The notes: a model not told the origin generated them from the sequence alone. Positions 23,848-33,800 are shown, counted from the stretch's first letter. The stretch is DNA of 64,000 nucleotides from JAIVJG01 sp964236735 (GCA_964236735.1 CAXSFM010000010.1:62001-126000); one strand, 5' to 3'. Translations and numbers: made by a program.

Positions 23848-24207
23848 ATGGCAGAGAACGAGAACGCTCCCACACCGGCCACCGCCGAAACGGGCGGCGA
23901 GACGACAGGCAGCGGCACGGGCAGCGATACACCGAACGACAACAACGACGCGCCCACGACGACAGCAGTCACCGCAGAGGAGCAGAGCGGAGCGTCAGAG
24001 ACTGAGACCGAAACGCCTCAGCAATCTGAGACACCGGCAGCAGAGCCAGCGCCCCCCGAAGAGATTTCCTATCACGCCGTCGAGAAGGACGGGCACGTCA
24101 CGGCCATCTGGGAAATGCAGGGACGCAAGCACCTCCGCACGATTGACCCGCGCTCGCGTCAGGGAGAAGAAATTCTCCGCCTCTACACCGCCGAGCACCC
24201 GGAATAA
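23848..24207 (+). CDS. Hypothetical protein, acidic Thr/Glu-rich with small conserved C-terminal domain
   Basis: A 119-residue soluble protein. Residues 1-70 are low-complexity Thr/Glu/Ala/Pro sequence, likely unfolded. The last ~45 residues (ISYHAVEKDGHVTAIWEMQG, RKHLRTIDPRSRQGEEILRLY) look like a small ordered beta/alpha unit. GGAG ends 9 bases before the chosen ATG; a TTG at 23833 could also start it. I do not recognise a family. A GTGATGA-class repeat begins 4 bases after the stop. Confidence 0.65.
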   Translation: MAENENAPTPATAETGGETTGSGTGSDTPNDNNDAPTTTAVTAEEQSGASETETETPQQSETPAAEPAPPEEISYHAVEKDGHVTAIWEMQGRKHLRTIDPRSRQGEEILRLYTAEHPE

Positions 24208-24211
24208 AACG

Positions 24212-24280
24212 GTGATGAGTGATAAGTGATGAGAAAGCAGTAGGTTCTTTCTCATCACTTATCTCTTATCACTCATCACT
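24212..24280. repeat. GTGATGA-class heptamer repeat, inverted arms
   Basis: GTGATGAGTGATAAGTGATG(AG) faces CTCATCACTTATCTCTTATCACTCATCACT. It lies between the convergent hypothetical gene (plus, stop at 24207) and the dehydrogenase gene (minus). The last three residues (SDE) and stop of the dehydrogenase are encoded by the repeat. Confidence 0.9.
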
Positions 24281-25210
24281 ACCCCCGTTCCTTACAAAAG
24301 CTTCGATATTGTCTATCAGTTGATCGGCGAGCGTTTGCTGCGCCGCGTCTCCAGCCCACGCGACGTGCGGCGTGATGATGAGATTGGGCAAATCGAGTTC
24401 GAGCAGACGATTGCCTTCACGCGGCGGCTCGTTCGTTAGCACGTCAACGCCCGCGCCCGCGATTAGTCCTGCGCGCAAAGCCTCAACCAATGCGACTTCA
24501 TCCACCAATCCGCCTCGCGCACAGTTAATCAACAACGCCGAACGCTTCATCAATGCCAGTTCCGCGCGACTGATGAGATGGCGCGTCTCGCTCGTCAGAG
24601 GCGCGTGCAAGGTCAGCACATCGCTCACTCGCACGACTTCTTTGAAGGGCGTGCGACCCTCGCGCACTTCCGTTGCATCTTTACGCTCAGAGACGAGCAC
24701 GTCCATGCCGAAGGCGCGCGCCAGGTGTTCGACTCCGCGACCGAGCGTGCCGTAGCCGATGATGCCGAGCGTGCTCGCGTGCAAATCGCGGATGGGATGA
24801 TCGAGCAGGCAGAACTGCGTCGCGCGCTGCCACGCGCCCGCTCGCACATCCGCGCGATAGTCGAGCAGGCGGCGACTGAGCACGAGCGTTAACATCAAGA
24901 CGTGTTCCGGCACAGTGTGTGCAGCATAGCCGCGCACGTTCGAGACCGTGATGCCGCGCTCAAGGCAATAGTCGAGGTCAATGATGTCCGTGCCCGTCGC
25001 CGCAATAGCAATCAACTTGAGTTGCGGCAACTGCCGTAGCGTCTCCGCACGCAGGGGAACTTTGTTTGTAATCGCAATCGTCGCCGCGCGCAGCCGCTCT
25101 AAAACATTGGCGGCGCGCGTCTCTTCGTAGTCGCGCCATTCGTGCTGGAACGCTGGCCTCCGCACATCTGCGCGCAGCGTGCCGCGATCAAGAAAGACGA
25201 TTTTTTCCAT
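24269..25210 (-). CDS. D-2-hydroxyacid dehydrogenase (glycerate/hydroxypyruvate reductase-like)
   Basis: A 313-residue NAD(P)-dependent dehydrogenase. The Rossmann motif GYGTLG is at 152-157. The catalytic Arg is in NCARGGLVDE, the Glu in a TNEPPREGN segment and the His in ITPHVAW. Residues 60-100 (LKLIAIAATGTDIIDLD, GYAAHTVPEHVLML) are typical of the substrate domain of glycerate and related dehydrogenases. It acts in the cytosol, reducing 2-keto acids to D-2-hydroxy acids or the reverse. No serine or glyoxylate pathway neighbour is present, so the substrate is left open. The C-terminal GGSDE is formed by a repeat and could be variable between strains. Confidence 0.9.
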   Translation of the reverse strand: MEKIVFLDRGTLRADVRRPAFQHEWRDYEETRAANVLERLRAATIAITNKVPLRAETLRQLPQLKLIAIAATGTDIIDLDYCLERGITVSNVRGYAAHTVPEHVLMLTLVLSRRLLDYRADVRAGAWQRATQFCLLDHPIRDLHASTLGIIGYGTLGRGVEHLARAFGMDVLVSERKDATEVREGRTPFKEVVRVSDVLTLHAPLTSETRHLISRAELALMKRSALLINCARGGLVDEVALVEALRAGLIAGAGVDVLTNEPPREGNRLLELDLPNLIITPHVAWAGDAAQQTLADQLIDNIEAFVRNGGSDE

Positions 25211-25378
25211 GCGAGTTGATTTCCGTGCGACGAGCGTCGCAACGTCAGCCGTCGCCTATCCGTCGAGAGTTGCGATGGAGTGTGATTACTGACTTCTTCA
25301 TTTAACGTGCGCGCGTCTGGGCGTATATTATCATCGTTCTTTCAACAGGCTGCTGATTCGCTTCAAGCTCAACACAAT

Positions 25379-26884
25379 ATGAATATTCCTCCGACACGCG
25401 CGGGCGAGTCCGCTTCGCCTTCCACGCCAGAGATGCGCCGCAACGACGGCATCGGCGATGACGACGACAATAATTCGCGCGGCTCTTCGACGTTGTTGAA
25501 GTGGTGCATCGTCGTCTTCGTCGCGCTCGGCGTCGCGCTCATCCCTGTGCCCGCGGGCATCACCGTGCAGTCGTGGCGGCTGCTCGCAATTTTCGTCGCG
25601 ACCATCGTCGGCTCGATTGTGCGGCCCGTGCCGAGCGGGGCGGTCGTGCTGCTCGGCGTGTCGGCGCTCGCGCTCTTCGGCGTGCTGCCCGTGCAGCAGG
25701 CGCTCGGCGGCTACGCAGACCCGATTGTGTGGCTCGTGCTGGCGGCGTTTTTCATCTCGCGCGGGATGATCAAGACGGGCTTGGGGCGGCGCATCGCGTT
25801 CCTCTTCATCCGCGCGATGGGGAGGCGCACGCTCGGACTCGGCTACGCGCTCGTGCTGACGGACATGCTGCTGGCGATGGTCATTCCATCGAACGGCGCG
25901 CGCTCCGGCGGCGTCATCTTTCCCGTGGCGAAGAGTCTCGCCGAAGCCTACGACTCGCGACCGGGCGCGACGGCTGAGAGGCTCGGCGCGTTTCTCTCCG
26001 TCCTGCTGTACCAGTGCGACGTGATTGTGTGCGCGATGTTTTTGACGGGGCAGGCGTCGAACGTCCTCATCGCCAAGTTCGCGAGGGGAGCGACGAGCAT
26101 AGATTTGAGTTACACGCGCTGGGCGATAGGCGCGATTGTGCCCGGCCTCGTCTCGCTCGCCGTCGTGCCTCTGCTGTTGTACAAAGTCTTCCCGCCCGGA
26201 GTGAAACACACGCCCGCCGCCGCTGAAGTCGCCGCCGCCGAATTAAAACGCATGGGACGCACGACGCGCGGCGAGTGGGTGATGCTGCTCGTCTTCGCGC
26301 TCGTCGCGGGTTTGTGGATGACGAGCGCGCTGCATGGTTTGAACTACGCCGTCGTCGCGCTCTTAGGGATTTGCGTGTTGCTTCTAAGCGGCGTGCTCGT
26401 CTGGGAAGACGTGCTCGCCGAGCGCGGCGCGTGGGACGTCTTTATCTGGTACGGCGGACTCGTGCGGATGGCCGAGGCTTTGGGCGAGACTGGCATCACC
26501 AAACGCTTTGCCGAAGCGTCCGCCTCTTTCACGACGGGCTGGACGTGGTGGGCTGCGCTCGCGCTCCTGCTCTTCATCTACTTCTACTCGCACTACGCCT
26601 TCGCCAGCATCACGGCGCACGCGACGGCGATGTACACGCCCTTCCTCATCGTCTCGCTCGCGGCGGGCGCACCGGCTTACGTCGCCGTCCTGATGCTCGC
26701 CTACTTCTCAAACCTCAACGCCTCGCTCACACACTACGGCACGACGCACGCGCCCATCTGGTTCGGCGCGGGCTACGTTCGACAGAGAACGTGGTGGCGA
26801 CTCGGCCTCCTCGTCTCCGTCCCGAATATTATTATTTGGACGGTGGCGGGACTGCTGTGGTGGAAATTGCTCGGCTGGTGGTAA
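25379..26884 (+). CDS. Divalent anion/sodium symporter (DASS/SLC13 family)
   Basis: A 501-residue inner-membrane transporter with about 11-12 TM helices after a 45-residue polar N-terminus (GIGDDDDNNSRGSS). The DASS signatures are VIPSNGARSGGVIFPV in the first half (SNT-like motif) and SITAHATAMYTPF, then SNLNASLTHYGTTHAPIWFGAGYV, in the second half. Members import dicarboxylates, citrate or sulfate with Na+. It is most like the 2-oxoglutarate/malate type with the LTHYGT motif. The start at 25379 is the first ATG in a frame that is open further upstream. It is transcribed divergently from the hydroxyacid dehydrogenase gene, so a shared promoter region is likely. Confidence 0.9.
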   Translation: MNIPPTRAGESASPSTPEMRRNDGIGDDDDNNSRGSSTLLKWCIVVFVALGVALIPVPAGITVQSWRLLAIFVATIVGSIVRPVPSGAVVLLGVSALALFGVLPVQQALGGYADPIVWLVLAAFFISRGMIKTGLGRRIAFLFIRAMGRRTLGLGYALVLTDMLLAMVIPSNGARSGGVIFPVAKSLAEAYDSRPGATAERLGAFLSVLLYQCDVIVCAMFLTGQASNVLIAKFARGATSIDLSYTRWAIGAIVPGLVSLAVVPLLLYKVFPPGVKHTPAAAEVAAAELKRMGRTTRGEWVMLLVFALVAGLWMTSALHGLNYAVVALLGICVLLLSGVLVWEDVLAERGAWDVFIWYGGLVRMAEALGETGITKRFAEASASFTTGWTWWAALALLLFIYFYSHYAFASITAHATAMYTPFLIVSLAAGAPAYVAVLMLAYFSNLNASLTHYGTTHAPIWFGAGYVRQRTWWRLGLLVSVPNIIIWTVAGLLWWKLLGWW

Positions 26885-26896
26885 CGGCTCAACTGC

Positions 26897-27109
26897 TCAA
26901 AGCAGCTTCTTAAATTTTTCGACCGTCAGGCCAGCATCACGCACAATGCCGCCCATCGTAAACGCATTGACCGGATTGTGACGCAGGATTGTGAGGATGC
27001 GGACGCCGTCAGACATCACGACATGCCTGCCCTGACGAATAATGCGGAAACCCGCTTTCTCCAAAGCCCTGACCGCATTCAAGTGGTTGACGCCCGGAAT
27101 ACTGGGCAC
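26897..27109 (-). CDS. hicA: HicA-family mRNA interferase toxin
   Basis: A 70-residue protein with the double-stranded RNA-binding-like HicA fold: HLNAVRALEKAGFRIIRQGRHVVMSDG with the catalytic His at H29, then LRHNPVNAFTMGGIVRDAGLTVEKF. HicA toxins cleave mRNA independently of the ribosome. The gene lies 2 bases downstream of hicB in the reversed (antitoxin-first) order, which is common. The stop at 26897 is 12 bases from the end of the convergent transporter gene. Confidence 0.9.
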   Translation of the reverse strand: MPSIPGVNHLNAVRALEKAGFRIIRQGRHVVMSDGVRILTILRHNPVNAFTMGGIVRDAGLTVEKFKKLL

Positions 27110-27111
27110 GG

Positions 27112-27309
27112 TTAGACCGTCACCTCGACTTCTCTGGTATCCGCGTCTTCGACGAGATCATCAACGGCGGCGAGATATTCACGGATGGCATCACGAATAT
27201 TCTCGACCGCCTCATCCTCAGTTTCACCCTGCGACCAGCAACCGGGCAGACCGGGACACGAAACGGCATAGCCCTCTTCCGACTTCTGTAAGCGAACCTT
27301 GTAGTTCAT
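27112..27309 (-). CDS. hicB: HicB-family antitoxin
   Basis: A 65-residue HicB antitoxin: MNYKVRLQKSEEGYAVSCPGLPGCWSQGETEDEAVENIRDAI is the partial RNase H-like fold that covers HicA. The usual C-terminal DNA-binding helix-turn-helix or ribbon is absent (the protein ends EDADTREVEVTV), so autoregulation may use the complex or another factor. A GGAGG follows the pattern of a strong ribosome-binding site just upstream of the ATG. It is first in the hicBA operon. Confidence 0.9.
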   Translation of the reverse strand: MNYKVRLQKSEEGYAVSCPGLPGCWSQGETEDEAVENIRDAIREYLAAVDDLVEDADTREVEVTV

Positions 27310-27366
27310 CTCTGACCTCCATTTTGATTATAAACCCACAAGGAGAGTTCATCTAAGCATTCAACT

Positions 27367-27395
27367 TTGACAAATATTTTAAAGTATCGTACTAT
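27367..27395 (+). promoter_or_regulatory. Sigma70-type promoter
   Basis: TTGACA (27367-27372), a 17-bp spacer and TACTAT (27390-27395), in a region of about 23% GC, 43 bases upstream of the ATG of the AT-rich gene at 27438. It is an unusually good E. coli-like promoter for this genome and may have arrived with the gene. Confidence 0.65.
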
Positions 27396-27437
27396 TTGAA
27401 AGTTGGTACAATGTAAAATACGATAAAAGGAGAAAGA

Positions 27438-27815
27438 ATGACTAACTCTGATATTTACCTTCAGGTTGCAGATGCAATTTCCGGCCAGATGAATCAAGAG
27501 AGTGCTGCTTATACAACAAAGACGAGGCTAGAGATAGCGACTCTGTTACGTCAGGTTTCCGGGCAGCCGCGTTCCAAAATAGGTAAGAACGTAGGTGATG
27601 CTATTGAGGCAGCGTTAGAACAAAGAGGCTTTCGTGCTTTTCCCCATATTAACGATGTGGGAACGCACGAAGCAATTCGGATACTTCGACGGGGGACGTT
27701 CGTAGATCAGATTCTAAACGCATTTCTTCATCCGGGAGCAACGACGGATACACAACTTGCTGATCTTATAACTAAAGTAAAGCAGCAAGATCAGCTTCTA
27801 AAATGGAGGAAATAG
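27438..27815 (+). CDS. AT-rich hypothetical protein
   Basis: A 125-residue soluble protein with no family I can name. The N-terminal half is helical (DIYLQVADAISGQMNQESA, TKTRLEIATLLRQVSG). The middle has GKNVGDAIEAALEQRGFRAFPHIND, which resembles parts of small restriction- or phage-associated proteins, and the end is a helix (LADLITKVKQQDQLLKW). It has AAGGAG 5-6 bases before the ATG, a strong promoter and a terminator after it, thus a complete single-gene unit. Base composition is far below the chromosome average, which, with hicBA beside it, suggests an acquired accessory module. Confidence 0.7.
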   Translation: MTNSDIYLQVADAISGQMNQESAAYTTKTRLEIATLLRQVSGQPRSKIGKNVGDAIEAALEQRGFRAFPHINDVGTHEAIRILRRGTFVDQILNAFLHPGATTDTQLADLITKVKQQDQLLKWRK

Positions 27816-27923
27816 GCTCATTTCTAGTGTCATAAGCGATGCGAGCTAAATCATATAACATTAATGTGTTCAGCCTAACTCTGCTAATATAAGTTCGAGG
27901 TTGAATCTTTCGTTAGTAATCAA

Positions 27924-27957
27924 AAATGCGAGGCTGGCAGAGCCTCGCATTTCCTTT
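27924..27957. terminator. Bidirectional Rho-independent terminator
   Basis: A 12-bp stem (AAATGCGAGGCT / AGCCTCGCATTT) with a GGCAG loop, followed by CCTTTT on the plus side and TTTTTG on the minus side. It ends both the AT-rich gene (plus) and the NtrC-type gene (minus). Confidence 0.85.
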
Positions 27958-27979
27958 TCGACGTGTGGCGGCGTCTGGC

Positions 27980-29389
27980 TTACTCGCCCAGTTGAATGTT
28001 ATATGTCTTGATTTTGGAGTTGAGCGTCGTCGCGTTCATCCCTAAGAGACGCGCGGCGCGGGATTGGTGGCCGAGCGTTTGTTTGAGGGCGCGGCGGATG
28101 ATGTCTATCTCGAAGCGGCGGACTTCGTCGTAGAAGTTGATGCCGTGGCTCACGTCAATCGCGCCCGTATTGGTGGAAGAGTGCGGCGCGAGGCTGAAGG
28201 CTTTCTGCGGGTCTGAGATGTCGCGCGGGAGACACTGCACGGTGATCTCATCAGAGGGCGCGATGACGACGGCGCGCTCGATGACGTTCTCTAATTCGCG
28301 CACGTTGCCGGGCCACGTGTAGGCTTCAAGCAGCGCGAGCGCGTCGGGCGGGAGATGCTCGGCAATGCGGCGCGCGTTTTCTTCGTTGTACTTGCGTATG
28401 AAATGCTGCGCGAGCGGAAGGATGTCTTCGCGACGATCACGAAGCGGCGGCATCTCGATGGGGACGACGGCGAGGCGATAGTAGAGGTCTTCGCGAAACG
28501 TTCCTTGCCGGACGGCGTCCTTGAGATCAATGTTGGTGGCGGCGATGATACGCACGTCAACGCGGCGCGGCGTGGTGTCGCCAAGCGGCGTGAACTCGCG
28601 CTCTTGCAGCACGCGAAGCAGACGCGCCTGCGTCTCCGGCGGGATGTCGCCGATCTCGTCGAGGAAGAGCGAGCCGCCGTCGGCGACTTCAAAGAGTCCC
28701 TTCTTGGCCGCGACCGCGCCGGTGAATGCGCCGCGCGTGTGGCCGAAGAGTTCGGATTCCAGAAGCTCCGAAGGAATGTTCGACGAGTTGACGGTGACGA
28801 ATGTTTTAGTCGCGCGCGGGCTTTGTTCGTGAATGGCTTTGGCGATGAGTTCCTTGCCCGTGCCCGACTCGCCCGTGATAAGCACTGTCGAGCGCGCGGG
28901 CGCGACCTGATCCACGAGCGAAAAAATCGTCTGCATCTTGTCGGAGCGTCCGATGATGGAGCCGCGCTCGACCGAGCGACTCATCGCGCGGCGAAGGGTC
29001 TGCCGCTCTTCTTCCTTGCGCCGTCGTTTGATACCGGCGTTGACGGTGAGGATGATTTGCTCGTTCTGAAACGGTTTGCGAATGCAGCCGAACGCGCCGC
29101 GCTCCCACGCGCCGATGGCCGTGTCGAACGTCGCGTAAGCGGTAATCATCACGACGACAGCCTCCGGGTCGAGCTTCAAAAGTTCTTCGAGCGCGAGCAG
29201 GCCGCCCATGCCCGGCATCGAAACGTCGAGCAAGACAACGTCGTAAGCGCGTCGCCCGTAAACCTCCAAGCCTTCCTCGCCCGTCTTGGCGAGGTCAACG
29301 CGGAAGCCTTCCGCCGACAGCAGCGTCTCCAACACATCGCGCATGATTTCCTCGTCATCAACGACGAGGACGGAGCCTTTTTTCGCCAT
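27980..29389 (-). CDS. Sigma54-dependent response regulator (NtrC family)
   Basis: A 469-residue activator. The receiver domain (1-125) has DD at 11-12, the phospho-acceptor D55 and Lys in IRKPF. The AAA+ domain (~143-380) has Walker A GESGTGKE (173-180), the sigma54-contact loop GAFTGA (220-225) and Walker B LFLDEIGD (241-248). The C-terminal Fis-type helix-turn-helix (~430-465) reads LGHQSRAARLLGMNATTLNSKIK. It activates sigma54 promoters when phosphorylated. The nearest kinase is at 34417-37419, on the same strand but two genes upstream. A GTGATGA repeat lies just upstream of its ATG. Confidence 0.93.
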   Translation of the reverse strand: MAKKGSVLVVDDEEIMRDVLETLLSAEGFRVDLAKTGEEGLEVYGRRAYDVVLLDVSMPGMGGLLALEELLKLDPEAVVVMITAYATFDTAIGAWERGAFGCIRKPFQNEQIILTVNAGIKRRRKEEERQTLRRAMSRSVERGSIIGRSDKMQTIFSLVDQVAPARSTVLITGESGTGKELIAKAIHEQSPRATKTFVTVNSSNIPSELLESELFGHTRGAFTGAVAAKKGLFEVADGGSLFLDEIGDIPPETQARLLRVLQEREFTPLGDTTPRRVDVRIIAATNIDLKDAVRQGTFREDLYYRLAVVPIEMPPLRDRREDILPLAQHFIRKYNEENARRIAEHLPPDALALLEAYTWPGNVRELENVIERAVVIAPSDEITVQCLPRDISDPQKAFSLAPHSSTNTGAIDVSHGINFYDEVRRFEIDIIRRALKQTLGHQSRAARLLGMNATTLNSKIKTYNIQLGE

Positions 29390-29403
29390 AGCACCTCAGA
29401 AAA

Positions 29404-29484
29404 AGTGATGAGTGATGAGTGATGAGTGATGAGTGACAGCAAGTTGTCTTTGCTCATCACTTATCACTCATCACTCATCACTTA
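29404..29484. repeat. GTGATGA-class heptamer repeat, inverted arms
   Basis: Four GTGATGA units (29405-29435) face GCTCATCACTTATCACTCAT(CACTCATCACTT) to 29484. It fills the gap between the stop of the gene at 29526 and the ATG of the NtrC-type gene. It would form a stable hairpin in the 5' leader of the latter. Confidence 0.9.
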
Positions 29485-29525
29485 TTGTATATCTTGTGGC
29501 GGTGGCTGCCGAATGTGGGAGCAGT

Positions 29526-30683
29526 CTATTTAATCAGTTGGGCGGTTTTGTTTGTGAGCACGCGGCGGTCTGAAGGATAGGCGGTGGGGCGCTGGCGTTC
29601 CGCCGTGACGAAGAGGTTGAAGATGTCTGTGCCGAAGCCTGCGGTGCGGACGAAGACTTCCGCCGTGTTGATGTCATCAGTGACGGGGAGGCTGCCCATG
29701 TAAATGATGCGCCCGTCGGGGACGATAGCCCAGAGGATGTAGTTGCTCGCGCCGATGGCGGACGGCAGCGGCACGCCGCGAAAATTCGCGCGGACATAAG
29801 CCGAGCCGGTGTGCGTCGTCGCGCGTGCAGACCCGCGCGCCTTCGGGGCTTCGCTCGTGCCCTCAAATTCCATGACGCGACCGCCGCCCTGCGCCGCGAG
29901 CGCGTCGTCAACTTCGGCGTAAAAGTCGCTGCCGCCATTAGCGTTATTATGACGGCGCGGGCGCGTGTTTTTAGAGACGCGCGGGACTGGCGGCGCGGCG
30001 ACGGGCTTGATGTTGGCCGCCGGCGGCGTCGCTGGCTCGGATGACGGTGTGGTGGAGGTGTTCGTCGTATCGGTGGTTGTCGTCGCGCTCGCGCTCGTTG
30101 GAACTGTTGGCGTCCCCGTAAAGAGCGAGACGGCCTCGTTGGCACGCGTCGAGAGGACGGGCGAGCCGGGGCGCGTCACGTCCGCGCGCGGCTCCGCCGT
30201 GACGATGATGCTGTAGTGGTCGAAGTCTGCGGGTCGCTCGAAGGCGAGTCCGCCGTTGCCGCGCTCGTCGCGACGGAGTTCGCCGAGGTTGCTCATGCGT
30301 CCCTCGCTCGTCGCCCAGACGACATAGGTGCGCGCGTCCGTCGTGAAGGTCTGCGGGTCTGGCAGGTTGAGCGCCGTCAGGCGACCACGCCCGCCCGCGT
30401 CGCTCGCCTCAATCGTCAGACGCCCCGTTGCGCCCGGCGTGAACGAGCGCAGGTGTATATCGAGACGACTGTCTTCTTGCGCTGCCGCTCTCACGGCAGC
30501 ACGACGAGACGCCGCGTGAGTGGTCGTGATAATGCCCGCGCCGCCGCCGTTGTAGTGCGCGAAGTGGAGCGAGACCGCCAAGGCCACTACGACCACTGCT
30601 AACGCGCACAACGAAACACACGCCGACACGCACCGGCGTCGTGCGCGCCCGCCAATGAAGCGTCCGTCACTGCTCTTTGTCAT
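29526..30683 (-). CDS. Membrane-anchored protein with two RskA-C-like domains
   Basis: A 385-residue protein with an N-terminal TM segment (about 18-42) and two similar beta-rich domains. The first contains TYVVWATSEGRMSNLGELRRD and HYSIIVTAEP. The second contains NYILWAIVPDGRIIYMGSLPV and FNLFVTAERQRPTAYPS. These YVVWA/LFVTAE patterns resemble the extracytoplasmic C-terminal domain of RskA-type anti-sigma factors. A 90-residue Thr/Pro/Ser-rich linker with an RPRRHNNANGG patch separates them. There is no N-terminal zinc finger and no adjacent sigma factor, so it is not a standard anti-sigma factor. The role is unknown. Confidence 0.7.
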   Translation of the reverse strand: MTKSSDGRFIGGRARRRCVSACVSLCALAVVVVALAVSLHFAHYNGGGAGIITTTHAASRRAAVRAAAQEDSRLDIHLRSFTPGATGRLTIEASDAGGRGRLTALNLPDPQTFTTDARTYVVWATSEGRMSNLGELRRDERGNGGLAFERPADFDHYSIIVTAEPRADVTRPGSPVLSTRANEAVSLFTGTPTVPTSASATTTTDTTNTSTTPSSEPATPPAANIKPVAAPPVPRVSKNTRPRRHNNANGGSDFYAEVDDALAAQGGGRVMEFEGTSEAPKARGSARATTHTGSAYVRANFRGVPLPSAIGASNYILWAIVPDGRIIYMGSLPVTDDINTAEVFVRTAGFGTDIFNLFVTAERQRPTAYPSDRRVLTNKTAQLIK

Positions 30684-30811
30684 AAGGGGATTTTCTGCAA
30701 TTGCGCTGTCGCGATCAGAGTTTTATTTCAGGAGCGCGTGCGAGATTATCACTAGCCCGACGAAAAGCAAATATTTTCCCCGCGCACTAATCGCACGACA
30801 CGCCGTATTGA

Positions 30812-33800
30812 TTACTGACCGGAGCGCGCGCGATATTCGTTGGATGCGATGAACGCTTTCACCATCTCGGCGTTGATAAAGTTGCCGTTGAAGGCGTCGA
30901 GCTTCGAGAGCCAGAAATTGTAGCCGTCGAAGTTATTGTCGGGCGCGTCGTCCGGGTTGCGTCGCAGGTAGCCGAAGTACTGCATGAGCACGAAGGCGCG
31001 ATTCGTCTCGCGCTGCGTGAAGACGGCGTTCTCCGAGACGCTGCGGACGACTTGCGCGCGCGTCAACGTGCCAGCGTTGAGCGCGTTGATGAGCGCGTTG
31101 CCATCAATCTCGCCGGATTGAAGTCCGGCGGTGGCGAGCAGCGCGCTCACGAACTGCGCGGAGGGCATGTCATATGGATAGCGCGCGATGAAAGCCGGTC
31201 GCCGCACATAGCCGCTAAAGTATGCAACTTTGTTCGCTTCTAACTGCGCCTGCCAGTCGCCGGAGTTGACGACGACGTTGCGGCTGATGTGTTGCGCGTC
31301 CTGCATCAATTGCTGGAGCGTGATCGGCACGGGCTTGCCGGGCAAGTTCCCGAAGCTGGCCTTCGCCGCGCGATAGGCGAGAAAGCCCGTCTGTTGAAAT
31401 TCTATCGAGAGATAAAAAGCCGCTGAGACGTTGACGCGCTTCACTTCGCGACACGCCGCGTCCGCGCCGCACGCTTCGATCTGATTCGTCCAGAAGTTGA
31501 GACCGGCTGAGTCCGCGTCGCGATTGAGAAAATCCGCGTAGTGTTGCGTGACGAAGAAAGGCGTGGCGTCAGATGCGTTCGGGTTCGGGTTGGCCATTGA
31601 CGGCACGACGAACGTCGCCGCCTGATTCCACGAAGGATTGACGAAAGTGCGGCTGCCGGGCGCAAAGCTGAGGCCGTTGCGCGCGGGCGTGACGATGTGC
31701 GTGCCCGTCGTCGAGACGAAGCCGAAAACATAATTGCCGTTCGCATCGGTCGTGGTCAGAGCGGTCTGCGAGCCGTTGAGTGCGACGGTGACGCCGGCGA
31801 CTCCATTGCCCGACGCATCAACGACGCGCCCGTTAATCTGGACGGACGAGGGCGGCTCATCATTGTTGAAGATTAAGTTGTCGTCGCGGTCGAGCGCGTT
31901 GCGTTGTCCGGTGTCAACAGGGACGCCCGTGAAAGTTAGCTCCATCCCTGCGCCCGCCGCATTCAAAAGTTGCTGCAACGTGACGTTGGCTTCCGATGAG
32001 CTGTCAGGCTGAAACACTCCGCCGCCGATGTGCAAAAAGCCGCGCGATGCGTTGCCGTAGATGCCGCGCACGATGAGATTGCAGTTCGGCGTAAAGCCTG
32101 TGGACTGCGCGATGAGCAGGTTGATGCGGTCGTTGACGGCAGAGGAGTTTTTGTTGTCGGCGTTGACCGTCACCTGCAACCCGACGGAGGGCGCAGTGCC
32201 GGTGTCGAACGACATGATGAAGGCTTCGAGGTCTGCCTTCTGCGCGATGGTGAGCGGCTGGCCGTTTTGCTGTCTGAAGACAGCCGTGCCGAGAAACTCG
32301 CTCATGTTAGCCATCGAGCCATCGTGGACAAAACCGTAGCCCGCGAGTTGCGCGCCCGGAGCTTTGACCATGCCCGTCTTCTGATACAGCCCGCGCAGTT
32401 GCGGCACTTTCATGTCCTGCGGCTCCTGCAAAAGTTGCCCCGGAACGATCAGGCGATTCGTGCCTGAACGGAAGCCGGGAAACGATGTGTGGCAGGCATT
32501 GCACGACGCCGCGCCCGCGTCGAATTGTTGAAACTGGAACAACTGCGAGCCGCGAGCCGCGCTCGCGCCCGTCGCCGGGTTCGGGAAAGTGCGGTCGGAA
32601 TTTTCGTTCGGGTTGGACGGATACGTGAGCGTCCGCACGAACGCAACGAAGGATGTCATCTCGCTCCCACTGAGTTGGCGCGTGCCGCCGAGCAGCGACA
32701 TAAAGGCGGGGTTGAAGTCCGACAGACTCAAACGGTCGCCGCGCCAGTGGAGAGGCTCTGTCCCGATGCTGCCCGTCGGACTCAAGATGCCACGCAGAGA
32801 CTGCGTCGTCATCGGCCCCTTCATCGGGTGAACGTTAGAGAAGCCGAACGGCCCCGATCCCATCGCGCCGGTCGGATCGCCCAAGTCCCACGAGAGTCCA
32901 TCGCGATGCGCGTTCAGATGGCAACTCGCGCAAGAGACAGTGCCGTGCGCGGAAAGGCTCGCGTCGTAGAGAAAGCGTCGCCCGGCGTGCGAGTCCGCCG
33001 GTTCCGGGTCGTTGCCGAGAGAGACTTGCGCCACCTGCGTCCTCGTGTTCGTGTTCACGACGCCGACGGTGTTATCGAAGCGGTTAAGGACGTAAAGACG
33101 CTGCCGCGTTTCATCGAGCGCGAGTCCCGTCGGCCCCTGCCCGACGCTGATGCGCCCTGTGACGACACCCGTCGCGGAGAGTATGCCGACGCGCGCTGAA
33201 CTCAGTGCCGCGACGTAAGTCGTGCCGTCCGAAGCGTGTACGATGTCCGAAGGCAGGGCGAGACTCTGCGCGCGCTCGGCGTCCGTGCCGGCGGGATTGT
33301 TGAAATCAACGTGCGCGTTCAGGTCGTTGACGGACGCGACGGTCGGACTGTTTCCCCCAACAACGTTCAAGACGGTGACGCGGCTTTGTTGAAAGCGGCC
33401 TTTGAGGTTCGGCTCGAAGCGCACTTGATTGCTCGACTCAAGGTTGGCGACGAAGAGGCGGCTCGTCGTCGCATCGAACGCCATGTTGCCGACGTTTGTG
33501 CCCAGCCCGCGCACCTGCGCGCTAATCGAAGGCGTCTGCGCGCTCGCGTCAATCACGACGAGATCAATGTCGGCCAGCGTGTAAGGGACAAGCCCGTTCC
33601 AGTTCCGGTTGATTTCATCAACCCACGTCGTGCCGTTCCACTTCACGATGAGTCCCGTGCGCGGCGCAGCGGGCAGCCCCGCAGCCATCACCGGATTCGG
33701 CGCGGGCAGCCCGCCGTTCGCGGACACATTTGTCTCCGGCACGATGGTCGTCTGATTGCCGGACTCGAAGACCGAGACAAAAACCTGCGCGCCGTTGGCG

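Noticed and set aside
29404..29484. CRISPR-like direct repeats
   Set aside because: Units are 7-8 bases, contiguous and arranged as an inverted pair; there are no spacers and no cas genes.
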